Part shown: positions 35,801-45,800 of the stretch, one piece after another | Position numbering within the stretch: the first letter of the stretch is position 1 | Layout of the letters: each line of letters begins with the position of its first letter | Origin: Treponema bryantii | GTDB lineage: Bacteria; Spirochaetota; Spirochaetia; Treponematales; Treponemataceae | Direction: 5' to 3' | DNA: 64,000 nt | Assembly: GCF_900111035.1 (NCBI RefSeq) | Contig: NZ_FOFU01000004.1 | Location: 1-64,000, forward strand | The notes under the pieces: model-generated | What the model was told of the DNA's origin: nothing | Database searches by the model: none | What the model saw: the letters and a program-made list of their open reading frames with translations, nothing else | Translations under genes and position numbers: made by a program

Positions 35801-38800
35801 ATTTCCGGTTGCATTACTGTTTACAATCTTTGCAATTTCATAGTTTCCTACACGGTCTTCAAAAATATACCAGATGTAGTAAGGTTTAGGTTCCCCGTTT
35901 GTTTCATTTATAGTCCAGCCAAGGGCTGTATAATCAGGCCTTGGATAGTCGAGGAGGATTGTTGTACCTGTAACCTTATATCTTATATCTTCTTCAGTAG
36001 AATCATCTCTTAGAGAAGTATCGTTACTTGCCTTTACACCAACCCATGATGTTCTAAAACCACCAGAAGAATTTTTTACATTTACTCCAGCCGAAATAAT
36101 TTCATCATAAGTTGGTTTTGAAGAATTTTGTGTACAATAAAGCAAAGCACGACATGTATAATCAGATTTACTTGAATCAGAACTTAAAGGCTCAGGATCT
36201 GTTACTTTTCCTAAATCTGAATTAAACAGAATATCTTCTGGATAGTCACGCTTATATGAGCGAGTATCATAATTCAAGGTAAGTCCAATCTTAAATTGCT
36301 GAGCTGTATTCGAATAATCTATATTTGGATTATAATAAGTTGCATATTTTGCATAGTCTTTTATAAATCCACGTTTTGTACCTTCACCACCCTGGTCACC
36401 ATTACCAGTGTTATGATTCCAGGTAAAACCAGTTGAACCTGAACTTAAAGGCCATGCTACACTTGGACTAGAAGTAACATAAGTCATATAAGGATTCTGC
36501 ATGATTATTGGAGTAGCAACCATACCATTTGATGTTTCTGCATAACCAAGTTTTTCATCTACTACAAAGCTTATGGCAACTTCTTGTCCATATGAGCTGG
36601 AATCTGTATCACTATCTGTATATACACCACAAACAACATACTGCATGTTACCACAACCATCACGCAGGAATACTGAAATTGGAGCCGTACTATGGGTGTT
36701 TGGAATTTCGATTATAAGGTTATTATTTGAGTCTACATAGCTGGAAATTGAGGTACTATTACATGAAAAAGTATCTGTGTAAGTTGTTCCTGAGCTATAT
36801 GAATGCCAGTAAGAAACATCGGTTTCATATATATACCATGAATTTGAAGTAGGACAATCTCCATATTCGAAATAATCTTTACCTAAATAAGAAGTACTTG
36901 AGCTTGAATGTGACTGTCCACTAGGGAAAGTAGTTCCTTTTGGAACAACTGGAGAATATTTGTATTTACCGCTTGTACTATTACCATCTGCACTAGTAGG
37001 CCAAGAACCATAGAATGTACTGATTGCATACATTTCAATTGGAGAAGAACTTATTGTTGAAGAAAGGTCAGAATAAGAGGTTGTTGTACTTGCTTCTGAA
37101 CCATCAATTTTTGTGATTGGTGTTGCTGAAGTATATGTTCCACCAAGATTTAATTGAATCTTATATTTGTTACTAGTTTTCTTTGTTACATATTTTTTAG
37201 TTCGTATGCTATAAGCAGAACTAGAACATGCCCAGAATCTACGGAATTCATTACTATTTGCTACTGTAATGGCTGAATTTGTATAAGCCTTTGCACTGTT
37301 ATCCGGCATCTGCAAAAGAACACGATTATTAAGGCTGTCTGCATTGCTGCCACTGCCCCATTCTTTTGCAGGTTTTGTTGTATCCTGTACAACAGCAAAA
37401 TGGAATATTTCGCTACAGTTACCGGCCTCATCGACAATTACTGCAGAGTATTTTCCAGTTGTAAAACCAAACCAGAGAGCTTCAGAATCATCTGTAGCTG
37501 TAGGTCGTGAACCACGCTTATCAGAACTGAGGTTTGTTCCACTTGTAAGAAGAGCTGCTTTTGTTTTTGAGAAGTTAGAATCTAAAGAATAATAAAGGAA
37601 TGTTTTTGGTGCAGTATCATCTTTTCTTGTGAAATAACCGCCCAGTTTTGTTGTATCTTTTGCACGGATTCCAAGAACAGCACCATGAGTAAAGTTTGTA
37701 TTTAACGATGATGATGAACTTGAAACCTGTCCGTTATACTGATAGAAACCAGTATTGTAAGTTGTTGCAGTATAGAATGTTGGAACATTTGTTTCTGTAC
37801 CATAATTAATCAAGACACCAGTTCCATTTTCATCGTTTGCATGTGGGTAAACATTTATAGTTGGTACATAATATGAAGGTACACCACTATAAGAACTTGA
37901 AGAGTAATTTGCTGTAAATATTTTCTCTAATTCTGGAGGAGTATTATCGAACCAGATTTTGTCACTTGCAGCTGAATTATATCTTCCTATAAGGTCATAA
38001 GCAGTGAGTAAAACTTCTCTTTCAGTTCCAGAAGTTACAGATTGAATTCCATTTGTAAGCTCAACATTTGTAATCTTAACCTTTACAGCCTGGCGTACTA
38101 CAAAGTTTTCTGCATTTGTACCAGTTGTCTTAAGAGTAAGTGTCATTTTGTCTTCTGACAATACAAATGGAATTGCAGAACCATTACACAAAACAGCTTC
38201 ATTTCCATCAATTGATGTCATTGATATAACTGAATTATCTGTAAATCTTGCGCCACTAATTCTAAACTCATGATAACCTGAACCAGTTTTTTCTGAACCG
38301 TCAAGTTTGAATTCCATATCTACAATTGTCTCATTTGTGTAGTTTTCTGAAGCGGCAATTGTTGGTATAGAGGCATCTTTTGAATATGCACGGTCTATGA
38401 GTTTAAAATCTGTTGGAGTTGCAGGCATGCGGCTGTCAGAATAAATATAGCTTTCATAGGTATCTATATCTCCTGTTTCGTGCATTGCAACGTCCTGAAC
38501 TTTTACTGTAATTTTGTTTTTAGAAACTGTGGTTTCAGTATCTTTAATATCAATACCTACATTCTTAACCATAACCTTGAACTTCAGGTTATCTCCATTT
38601 GCATTCAGAGCATCTATAGAATTATCAATTGTAATAGTTTTATTCTGTGAATTTACTGTATATGATTTTGCAGCAGTTCCTGCAGGAGGCTCTTTCAAGT
38701 CATAAACAGGATTTCCATATTCATCAACAGCCCATAGCTGTGTACGGTTATTATCAAGAACTGCATTTTCACCGAAAGTAATAACCTTAATACCAGAGCC

Positions 38801-41800
38801 CTGTTCTTCGATTGTAATCAAAACTGGAATAGAATCAGCAGCCTTATCTGTACCACCTACATCTGCATACTTAAGCCAGTTGTTTCCACAGCCAGCTATA
38901 TCTTCTGCCAATATTTGAGAACCACCATTTACGATAAGTTCTTTTGCATTAATCACGCCTGGAATTATAAGCTTATCATTTAATTCAGGAGGGATACTAT
39001 CAATTGCAATTGACTTAGAACAATTAATCGTATTTTCTGCCGCATCGAGTAAGTCAACGTCAATTACATAAGTTCCCTGTATATTTGTATTTGTGAGTTT
39101 AAGGTTTTCAAATTTAAAGCTTCCTGAAGTCTTTGGAGTTGTTAAAACAATGAATTGTTTGTTTGAATCAATTGAATAATCTGTACCTTTAATCAGTTCT
39201 ACATCATTATAATATAGTTTGAAGTCAGAACCAGAATCAAAAGGATTTTCAAATATATCTGTTGTATTGTTTAGAAGATGAATTGAAAATTTAATAAGTT
39301 TTACACCGGAAGTTGCTTCTGTAAAGTTGATTTTAAGTTTCTGTGTATCTACTACCCAGTCACCTTCGCACTCAAGTGTAACACCTGTATCTGCTTCTAC
39401 CCAATTTATACCATCATTATCATTAATCTTTGGTTTTGTAACATCATAAATAATTGTATTAGAGTTTTTGTTTTCAGATTTCAGACCAACAAAGTCTGTG
39501 ATACCTGCTGTTATAACCTGAGCCCCTTCTGTATCTGAAACAATCTGAACATTTGTAAATTTTATTACATTTGCACTAGTAAATACCTTATCGAAATTAA
39601 CTGATTTTTTATCTGCAGAGAAATCATAACCATTTGTAAGTTCTATTCCATCTACAAAAATCTTTGTTGCGGCTGTAAATACTGCATTGTCTGAAAGGTA
39701 AATTGTCTTTATACCACTACCCTTTGAAAGTTCTTCGGCTGTAAGTGTAAGAGTAAGAACGACATCCTTTTTATCTGTAAAATGATCTTTATCATAAGCC
39801 TTGCTGATCATGTTTGCAGTTGTATTGGCCGTATCTTCTACTTTGAGAGCTGCAATTACAGGAGCTGTATTATCAGCAAAAATAAGAGTACCGGTTGTTT
39901 CATCAGGATAGTAAACAGTAAACTGCGAATTGCTGCCGCTTGTACCAGCAACAATATTTGAACCACTGTTATTTACAAAATCATCAACATGCAAATGAAG
40001 CTTATTACCTGTATCATCATTTATCTTCTTCAGTTCTACGTTCTCAAGAGTTATCACGATTGGTGTTACAGGAGAACCTTTAAGAGCTGCTGTATAATTA
40101 TCAAGCAGTCTGATTGTATTATTTGAAGTATCAAGAGAATAATCTTTTCCAGCAACAAGATAATTATTGTCTCTCTTAAGTTTGGTATCTGTTGTAAAGC
40201 CGATATCATCTGCTACCTTAATATATTCAAGGCCTGAGCCAGATTCATTGATTTCAACATTTAAAGAAACCTTTGTGAGTTTTTTGTTTTCATCATAATA
40301 ATCTTTTGGCATCCACCAGGTTTTAGCTGCAGTCGCATCACCATAAACAGTACGTGACTGTGCATTAAGAACCTTTACCTTATTAACGACTGGAGCTGTT
40401 GTATCTCGGGAAATAAGTGTTTTTGCAGAAGTTGTTGTTTTATTCATTGCAGAGTCAAACAGATCTACAGTTACTGTATAATCCCCATCTTCCTCACCAA
40501 GGGTAAGTCCGTAAATGAATAAGGTTCCTGTTGTAATCTTTGAAGCATCGGTTACATTAAATGCTTTAAGATTATTTGTTGAAGCCTGGTCATCTGAAGC
40601 AATTTTAATTTCACGAATGCCAGTTGAAGAAGGAGTTGGATTTTCAATTGTTGAATCTGCATACACAACTTTAAACTTTTGTGGATCAAGAGGAACTGCA
40701 ACTTCTGTGTTATCTTTCTTTACATGTATTTCAAGACGACGGATACCACTTCCGTTATCATCTTCATTTAATTCTTCAAATGCGACTTTTAGAATCTGGC
40801 TGATTACTGCGTCTTTAGAACTGTGAAGAGCCTTATTTCCGTTTGCATCTACAAAGTCACCATAATTATCAAGAAGTTTAACAGTTGGCTTAGTATTATC
40901 ATACATGATTGAGTCGAGAACTACAGGCTCAGAAATATTACCCATATCATCTTTTAAGTAAAGTGTAATATCAACCGGACCATCCTGTGCAGCTTTTGCA
41001 TTTTTAAGAGAATATAAAAGACTTTCACCTGAAGTTTCACTGTGGATACGAACCCAATCTTTTGATGAAACATCTGGAGTACTGCTGTTCTTTCCTACAA
41101 TAAAGGACCAGAAAAGATTATTATCTAATGAACGAAGTTTCTGATTACCGCTATCAACAATCTTATTTTGTGCAGTATCAAACAGCTGCATTGTTCCTAA
41201 AGTTTCACTGTTGTACCAGCCATAAGGGGCTGCTTCAGATTTTGATTTTACAAGCTTATTCTTTCTTACTAAATCAGAATTGATTGGAGTACTATCTTTT
41301 ACAACAAAGATTGATTTATAACCGTTATCGTGTTTTGTATAATATGTGGCACCAGCTTCTTTATCTCCTCCGCTGTTTCCTGTCATATCAATACCCCAGA
41401 CATCAATTTTAATAAGACCATCTGGAAGTCCACTTATATCATAAGTATAAATAGTTCCTCCAGAATACTTTGTGCCATTTTTATCTAACGGTACAATTTC
41501 TGTGAAAAGATTATTTATTTCTGCATTTGCACTTATTGTTCCCGGAATGTAAATATTATTTTTCTTTGGAATAGTTGTTTCAAGATCATCACGATTTGCA
41601 GTTACCGGATTTCCTTTTTCATCTGTATTTTCAATATAAAGAGAAGCACTAATTGCAATGTAGTTTACGTTATCTTCGCTTAAGTCTTTTGCAGGGTTAA
41701 TATCAGTGTTTCCAGATGCAATAATATCATTTGCCTTTACATAAATATTTAATTTATCTTTTACACGCTGAGCAAGCAAAGCATCTGTATATTCTGTGCT

Positions 41801-42829
41801 ATTGATATCTTTTGGAGCATTTTTTGCTGCTGTTGTTGCTTTACCGTCAATTTCTCCATCATGGAAAGAAACAAAACCTGTACAAATATCTCCCGGTCCA
41901 CCCACAAGTACTTCGATAATTGGAGCAAGTGTATCTGTATTTGTTCCTGTCTGAAAACTGAAGGTATAGTTGCCGTTCATTGAAAAACCGTAGCGGTCAC
42001 AAAGTCCTTCATAAAGAATAACTGTAATTCGCTGACGGTTATCAAGTAAGTTCTTGATTAATTTATTGCCATCTTCGTCTTCTTCTTCCTTAAGTTTTAA
42101 GGTGAGCATTTTTCCAGAATCACTTAATTTGTGACTAAAGAAATCTGTAATATCTTTTGCTTCAATTTCCTCATCGTCATTAAGGGTTGCAGAACTTGTT
42201 GTAATTGAATAGTTTAAGTTTCCTTCTGAATCATAAATTGTAGATTCATCAAGAGGTTTTGAGAAAAGAATTCGGATAGATGTATTTTTTACAACGTTAT
42301 AATCCGCATTGGCAGGAACTGACTGAACATAGGTAGGTCTATTTGTTACAATCGGAATAATAAAAACATCAGTTCTTGAAGATAATACTTTTACTTCAGT
42401 TGAAGGACTTTTATCATTTGAAAATTTAACAACTGAAGATGGAAGCTCTTTATCTTTAAAATTTGTGTTGTAATCATCTTCATTTATAAAAATAAGATTT
42501 GAATGCTGTTTAGTGGTTGCAAAATCTTCTGTTGAGAATGCAGCCCATTTTATAAAGCCGTAGTCATCACTTGTAATTGCCGAAATTTTTGAAGCAACAT
42601 CTACCTTCATTCGTGTATTTCCAGAAGGTTCTGTAGATCCCATTTTTGCATTTGCATAACGAATATAAACATTGATTTCTGCAGCGTTTGCATCGTGAAC
42701 TTCTGATTCTATCTCTGACATGAAGTTATCATTTGACATCCAGCTGTCACAGGCTGCCACTGATAATGCTGTAATAAAGAGAAGTCCTGTAAATAAAAAT
42801 ACTGATAAGAGTTTGTTTAAGTTTCTCAT
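29834..42829 (-). CDS. Giant Ig-like surface lipoprotein, 4331 residues
   Basis: Lipoprotein signal with Cys near position 27 (ALSVAAC). A Big_5-like Ig domain lies at about 170-310 (SIRILFSKPLDESTI). Then come many modules of 100-170 residues with the shared pattern GSGIKxI plus DNTAPVI-like linkers (for example ESGSGLEYIKV, SKGSGIKTIYLS, EQGSGIKVITF, ETGSGIKGYSF). The centre is Ser/Thr/Tyr-rich, and three exact 100-residue repeats lie at about 3657-3957. A Lys/Ala block (EAKKAAKKAKKTSKKASKK) is near 4200. The C-terminus is a membrane segment and KKGRKN. This architecture suggests a very long adhesive or spanning envelope protein of about 470 kDa. The ATG overlaps the end of the transglutaminase-like gene by 4 nt (ATGA). 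Composition is even, with no frameshift seen. Confidence 0.8.
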   Translation of the reverse strand: MRNLNKLLSVFLFTGLLFITALSVAACDSWMSNDNFMSEIESEVHDANAAEINVYIRYANAKMGSTEPSGNTRMKVDVASKISAITSDDYGFIKWAAFSTEDFATTKQHSNLIFINEDDYNTNFKDKELPSSVVKFSNDKSPSTEVKVLSSRTDVFIIPIVTNRPTYVQSVPANADYNVVKNTSIRILFSKPLDESTIYDSEGNLNYSITTSSATLNDDEEIEAKDITDFFSHKLSDSGKMLTLKLKEEEDEDGNKLIKNLLDNRQRITVILYEGLCDRYGFSMNGNYTFSFQTGTNTDTLAPIIEVLVGGPGDICTGFVSFHDGEIDGKATTAAKNAPKDINSTEYTDALLAQRVKDKLNIYVKANDIIASGNTDINPAKDLSEDNVNYIAISASLYIENTDEKGNPVTANRDDLETTIPKKNNIYIPGTISANAEINNLFTEIVPLDKNGTKYSGGTIYTYDISGLPDGLIKIDVWGIDMTGNSGGDKEAGATYYTKHDNGYKSIFVVKDSTPINSDLVRKNKLVKSKSEAAPYGWYNSETLGTMQLFDTAQNKIVDSGNQKLRSLDNNLFWSFIVGKNSSTPDVSSKDWVRIHSETSGESLLYSLKNAKAAQDGPVDITLYLKDDMGNISEPVVLDSIMYDNTKPTVKLLDNYGDFVDANGNKALHSSKDAVISQILKVAFEELNEDDNGSGIRRLEIHVKKDNTEVAVPLDPQKFKVVYADSTIENPTPSSTGIREIKIASDDQASTNNLKAFNVTDASKITTGTLFIYGLTLGEEDGDYTVTVDLFDSAMNKTTTSAKTLISRDTTAPVVNKVKVLNAQSRTVYGDATAAKTWWMPKDYYDENKKLTKVSLNVEINESGSGLEYIKVADDIGFTTDTKLKRDNNYLVAGKDYSLDTSNNTIRLLDNYTAALKGSPVTPIVITLENVELKKINDDTGNKLHLHVDDFVNNSGSNIVAGTSGSNSQFTVYYPDETTGTLIFADNTAPVIAALKVEDTANTTANMISKAYDKDHFTDKKDVVLTLTLTAEELSKGSGIKTIYLSDNAVFTAATKIFVDGIELTNGYDFSADKKSVNFDKVFTSANVIKFTNVQIVSDTEGAQVITAGITDFVGLKSENKNSNTIIYDVTKPKINDNDGINWVEADTGVTLECEGDWVVDTQKLKINFTEATSGVKLIKFSIHLLNNTTDIFENPFDSGSDFKLYYNDVELIKGTDYSIDSNKQFIVLTTPKTSGSFKFENLKLTNTNIQGTYVIDVDLLDAAENTINCSKSIAIDSIPPELNDKLIIPGVINAKELIVNGGSQILAEDIAGCGNNWLKYADVGGTDKAADSIPVLITIEEQGSGIKVITFGENAVLDNNRTQLWAVDEYGNPVYDLKEPPAGTAAKSYTVNSQNKTITIDNSIDALNANGDNLKFKVMVKNVGIDIKDTETTVSKNKITVKVQDVAMHETGDIDTYESYIYSDSRMPATPTDFKLIDRAYSKDASIPTIAASENYTNETIVDMEFKLDGSEKTGSGYHEFRISGARFTDNSVISMTSIDGNEAVLCNGSAIPFVLSEDKMTLTLKTTGTNAENFVVRQAVKVKITNVELTNGIQSVTSGTEREVLLTAYDLIGRYNSAASDKIWFDNTPPELEKIFTANYSSSSYSGVPSYYVPTINVYPHANDENGTGVLINYGTETNVPTFYTATTYNTGFYQYNGQVSSSSSSLNTNFTHGAVLGIRAKDTTKLGGYFTRKDDTAPKTFLYYSLDSNFSKTKAALLTSGTNLSSDKRGSRPTATDDSEALWFGFTTGKYSAVIVDEAGNCSEIFHFAVVQDTTKPAKEWGSGSNADSLNNRVLLQMPDNSAKAYTNSAITVANSNEFRRFWACSSSAYSIRTKKYVTKKTSNKYKIQLNLGGTYTSATPITKIDGSEASTTTSYSDLSSTISSSPIEMYAISTFYGSWPTSADGNSTSGKYKYSPVVPKGTTFPSGQSHSSSSTSYLGKDYFEYGDCPTSNSWYIYETDVSYWHSYSSGTTYTDTFSCNSTSISSYVDSNNNLIIEIPNTHSTAPISVFLRDGCGNMQYVVCGVYTDSDTDSSSYGQEVAISFVVDEKLGYAETSNGMVATPIIMQNPYMTYVTSSPSVAWPLSSGSTGFTWNHNTGNGDQGGEGTKRGFIKDYAKYATYYNPNIDYSNTAQQFKIGLTLNYDTRSYKRDYPEDILFNSDLGKVTDPEPLSSDSSKSDYTCRALLYCTQNSSKPTYDEIISAGVNVKNSSGGFRTSWVGVKASNDTSLRDDSTEEDIRYKVTGTTILLDYPRPDYTALGWTINETNGEPKPYYIWYIFEDRVGNYEIAKIVNSNATGNQLTTETSGMFDRWLYDNEAPVVTTRGHGLNPNEITADNIAELVASNNGFVPYVDSDGNVYVHASKTHTSLQNGATLNSTAGNGTTHKADGHETYSIYNNFVDLVVSENTGVRAFAWSTSNNVNFSTSFTDSSSWYTGSNVYWYVGWGPVTNSGGLAKDIANGSFTYGSSSYKPENAYYYGSTDYSGKYSGTKVNTVFPYGKLSTSTGTELWLHVMDWTGNISHYRMGASGVKFINDSVAPSYTTSTAEKLETGQYYIKKTASTPLLKIAGAGEKAINEENIDVYIPEEYFAETGSGIKGYSFSDDGTGIAEKIGGKSYLSIPYNRYHGLTSDTYYVYDNVGNVQEHSLNYDFDNKPPKIASVAFVTKLDSSGQGKFADVENGLGTQGVYTSFGGVRFYEHKEKNSDNEEINKYYDDISHFKTGEVQEIYITKENAVKFQINFDSEIKTENEYLDDIKINRWDSDTSKWVTVTSWKSNNTSWWLGEGETESTTVIRAMGTSDSSGYDKLTYTAEGTYYQILATDISGNSNCQYFKLYLDKAAPTFATTTPNPIVTLGKGSIGKIGSTYYYTADNTGKLKLNFAVVDSGIGSVPESGTYAGDLKKIWYSLTGTEDSWTLIEDPANAEIQIASGDIETIYFKDALGNVTSGSDVYPGFAYTNPNAATGTDPKVIISKLNFYGDDTVNEPLPSAPFIEVGEIKKDGKRANIVKQITTYGMGYSDTNLSSKSTTDLDTHVYTEQISAGTVLIKGEGDEIRKRLTITFPTSNNKIIGYLRLNDKDENGNTLTPSTTAGIYSLKTLEHEFTEILPTGEDDDYSPFTIKYYAVDIVGNVSPALKIIYSYENPHKAKDIRLIEDPEHSDLIKTDVLQQMHDDHLTFAKFLTVPGSTSGNQYGKPGIRYFDGGYLIVRCSLFDIAGDEYLETPSSIELWDIWGTGKNERKKRGVSDTGAEFFKIYTSALNTDSNPANDDKVGGTTADKDRYYCYVAFKLKYDEDQDSEKTPSSGCFKNNDDFDGSNIYFKLCGETSSDYWLMYKSDDNDTTKKYGWKIDDAAPVIDSAYVRSANNGIKGYRKNGSIEIAYDNYDSGWNYKTNYYSKDMIIYIPQTKITEKYNGIQYKTIVTGGATDIDSGWKNLDTASIKWKNNDFSNTDCYSFELPNVATIHSSIQFYLKDEIGNVSEYIVGNPDHGDYTWWIVNDCLTSVSVTAPAEGWSETAEKFTFDVSIPSGSVIKSVKAKVGGEEVASTVTFNDYNKGNDTDKPIQPILDGEQGWLNISGIKVSIDKSLIVKGWNAKDVTIILNNNDELKGSVKKFVPAKPLGEGNISINTGENAKSWISGTTEYVLPIAFTGGAGIDNVSSIEIGTGENAAEGVTVEWTSGATTVTIKNVPAQIWSDQKVYLKINGTITKEVFTIQAKALNEGNISINTDADTKKTWESGTTEYVLPITFTDGAGIENVTSIGIGTGDNAAEGVIVEWTSGETTVTIKNVPAQIWSDQKVYLKINGTITKEVFTIPAIALGEANISINTAEDTKKVWVSETTEYVLPITFTGGAGIGNVSSIEIGTGENAAEGVTAEWTTGATTVTIKNVPGQNWSAQKVYLKINETITKEVFTIPAKELTADDIEIASATWNDSTSYELQVTLKNGATVNNITAVAAYNADAAFKEENGTVNKTVVVISGMRKLWDGPQNVSVKFNNNESIQFNVLTIPQREIKDSDVTITPTNPETWSDNLSYVGFTVTLSEGLTITKIDIDGNIASVQDNYGGNYGLQAAGGTTIAKTVTVKVITNHGEVEKAIFPVVDSNVANPNMSGRSVLGLIKDLAAKISNNDQNTYSDNNIRRYRATESELAVNNDVTEKSVKEAKKAAKKAKKTSKKASKKADDSFDQVVTQPQIVSDKALNIPEATLTDDVTVSKEPDILENADSIITQTVEETESISAIKPVATAAAEIEPADQSADTRKSSSKSSVIVIMLAIIASFGVFWYYKKGRKN
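30961..31860 (-). repeat. Three tandem 300-bp repeats inside the giant gene
   Basis: Units 30961-31260, 31261-31560 and 31561-31860 line up with no indels and keep the frame. Each encodes 100 residues with SINT, TEYVLPI, FTGGAGI, SSIEIGTGENAAEGV, TTVTIKNVP, QKVYLKING and TKEVFTI blocks. More divergent relatives continue at the 3' side (about 30600-30960). Confidence 0.85.
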
Positions 42830-45800
42830 TTTTCTTTCCTTTTTTTTGCTATAAATAAAGCTGCAATAGCGGCGGCAATTCCTGCTGTTGCGGCAATAAC
42901 TGGGATTTTTGACTTATTATTCGGTTCATTAACCGTTGTTTCCGTTACTACTGGTACTGCTACGGCAGTTTCTTCTGATGTTGCAATTTCAGCCTCTGGA
43001 ATTACTTCAGGTACTGGAATCTGTTCAACAGAAGTGATGGTAGTGTTTGTAACTGTCTCTGCAGTGTTTTCAGATATAGATTCAGTAATAGTTTCTGATA
43101 CTGTCTGTGCTACAGTTTCTGACAAAACCTGAGGTAGCGTTTCAGGAACAGAATCCGAAACTGTCTCGGTAATTTTTTCTGAAACTTTCTCCGTTATATT
43201 CTCAAGCTTAAACTTAGTGATTGCTTCTACTTTTGCAGCTTCTTTTTCTGAGAGGAAGCTTGTAAACGGATTTACTTCGAGAACTGTATTCTGAGCAATT
43301 TCTGTATCTTTTTTATCTTCAACTTTTTCTCCAGGATTTACAGCAAAATCATATTCGTCTTTATAAAGGAATGCCTTTTCATTCTGGTAAACGCCCATTT
43401 CTTCTTCGAATGATTTCATTCCTGGAATTGACTCTACTTCGTAGGCTTCTTTTGGAGCCCATTCTTCTGATGGCTGTGTTGTAAATCTTGGAACGGCGCG
43501 TAATGGGACGTCGGTGATTAATGAAGTAACAGAAGCTTCAACCGGTTCTGCAACTATAATCTCAGAATCGGTAACAGGTTCTTCAATTTCTGCTACGGCT
43601 GTAGTTTCAGGCTGAGGCACGAGAGTTTCTTCTTCTGCTGTTTGTTCGATGCGTTCTTCAGAATTTTCCGCAAGTTCTACAGGGGCAGATTCTTCTGTAA
43701 TTATAGACTGTTCTGCAATTTCTGTTTGTTCTGCTAATTCAAAAGATTCTGTTGGCTCTGCAACTTCCGTTTTCTCTACAACTTCTGACTTCTCAGCAAC
43801 CTCAACTTCCGCAGGCTCAACAAACTCAGTCTTTTCAAGCTGAACAGGCTGTTCAAGTTTTTCTTCTGCGAGTGCTACAAGGTCATCTATTGTAAGGAAA
43901 CTGAATTCAAGCTCAGAAGCAATTCCAACGTATGTTTCATTTACAGCTTCTTCTGCAACGGTATCTTCGACAACTTCAGTTACATTCTTATCTGATGTAT
44001 CTTCAGAATTTTCTCCATTAGCATCGTCATCACCATCACCACCTGTAAGAGGTTCTTCTTCTTTTTCAATTTTTTCACTTTTCTCTTCGGCAGCCGCTGG
44101 TACTACTACCGCAACCTGTTTATTGATTTCCAAGTCTGGTGATTTCTGCTCTGAAGCCGGAGTTTTTAATATTACATCTGTAGTCTGAACTGCAACCTGA
44201 TTCTGAACATTCTGAACACCATGAACAGTTTTTTCATTTTCAAGACTGTTTATCCAGATTGTATTTTCAAGTCTGTCTGCAAGCGAGAAACTTCTTCCCG
44301 TTGTATCTTCGAATGCACCCAGATACGAATACTTTTTAGCAAGGTCATGGTTAGTATTATATACCTGCTCATAATAGGTATCACATGAAGTATAATCTCC
44401 AAGTTCATATGAACAGCGTGCCAGACCAAGAGTTGCTAAAATCACAGAGTCATCTTTTGATAGAACTTCGTTATACCAGTTTTGAGCTCTTTCATAATCT
44501 TTTATAGAAAAATAAAGATTTGCAGTATTTAAATATGCAGGAAGATATTTTTTCTCGCGGGCTACACGGAACTGCTGCTCTGCAAGTTCAAAAAGTCCAT
44601 AACGTGCATACAGGACACCTAAATCATTATAGTTTTGTGCTGATGGAGCTGCTGCAATTCTATTTTCATAATATGCAATTCTTGGAGCAATCTGTTCCAT
44701 AACAAATTGATCAACAGAATGAGAAAAAAGCTTTGCCACATACTGTTCTTCCGGCAAAGTAAAGCGTGCAGTTGCACCAGGAACATTTACAGGTCTATAG
44801 ATTTTCCAGGAATCTTCCATCTTGTAGAGCATTGCACTGCCCTTTCTATTGGCAACATTCCATTCCCAGGCACCCTTATGCCAGGCTTTATTAAACCCTT
44901 CATCAGTAAGTGTAATTTCCAGAGGAACCCAGACATTGTCTCCATCAACAATGAACTCATCAAGATTAATGAAATACTCTTTTGCCTGCTCTACCGTAAA
45001 GCCGGAATCAAAAGCCATAAAAATATGACCAGGAACTGTAATAAACGCAGTTTTAATTCCTATAGATTCAAAAAGTGAACAGACCAGAATTGAAAGGTCA
45101 TCACAGTCTCCACCACGATACATAAGAGTCTGATATGGGAACTGAAGGAAGTCAATTGAAGCTGTTCCGACATTGTCTTCAAATGCTGAAGTCGGATCTT
45201 TTACGTAGTTTATACCGAACTGATCAAGAGCTTCAAAAATACCCATTGCATACTGAATGTTTGTAGGTAAGCCGTTACGTACATTATCTCTGATAGTAGA
45301 AACAACATACTTGGCAAACCACATAGCAGCAGGGTCTTTAGAAGATACAAAAGCAGAAGCACAGCGGTCATCTTCCCATGACATATTGTTTCGTCCGTAA
45401 ACAGGAACTATCAATGGGAATGTAGCAGATCTCTTTGAACCAAGATATTTATATTCAACAGTAATGGTTGTAAGCGAATCATTTTTCTCATTGAGGTTGA
45501 GCATCTGCTCGTTGAAAAAAGCTTTTAGATCAACCGTAAGAGTCTCGCCCCTGTAAAGGATTTTTGTTCCACCACAATTCTTTGGCTGCCCCATATACTC
45601 AGGATGATAGAATGAAACCTGAACATCTGTTATGGCAGCATCTTCATGATTGCTGATTTCAATAGTTCCGAACGGATTGTCGTTATACCAGGAATAGAAA
45701 ACCGGGAAGACAGGTTTTAAATTTGCAGAATCAAAACTAACATTTGCTTTATTAGAAAAAGCTTTAGTAAGATTTATAGAAAGAGCAGGATTTACATCTG

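Noticed and set aside
31050-40826. Open frames opposite the giant gene (60-103 codons)
   Set aside because: They mirror codon bias of the minus-strand repeats and lack signals of their own.
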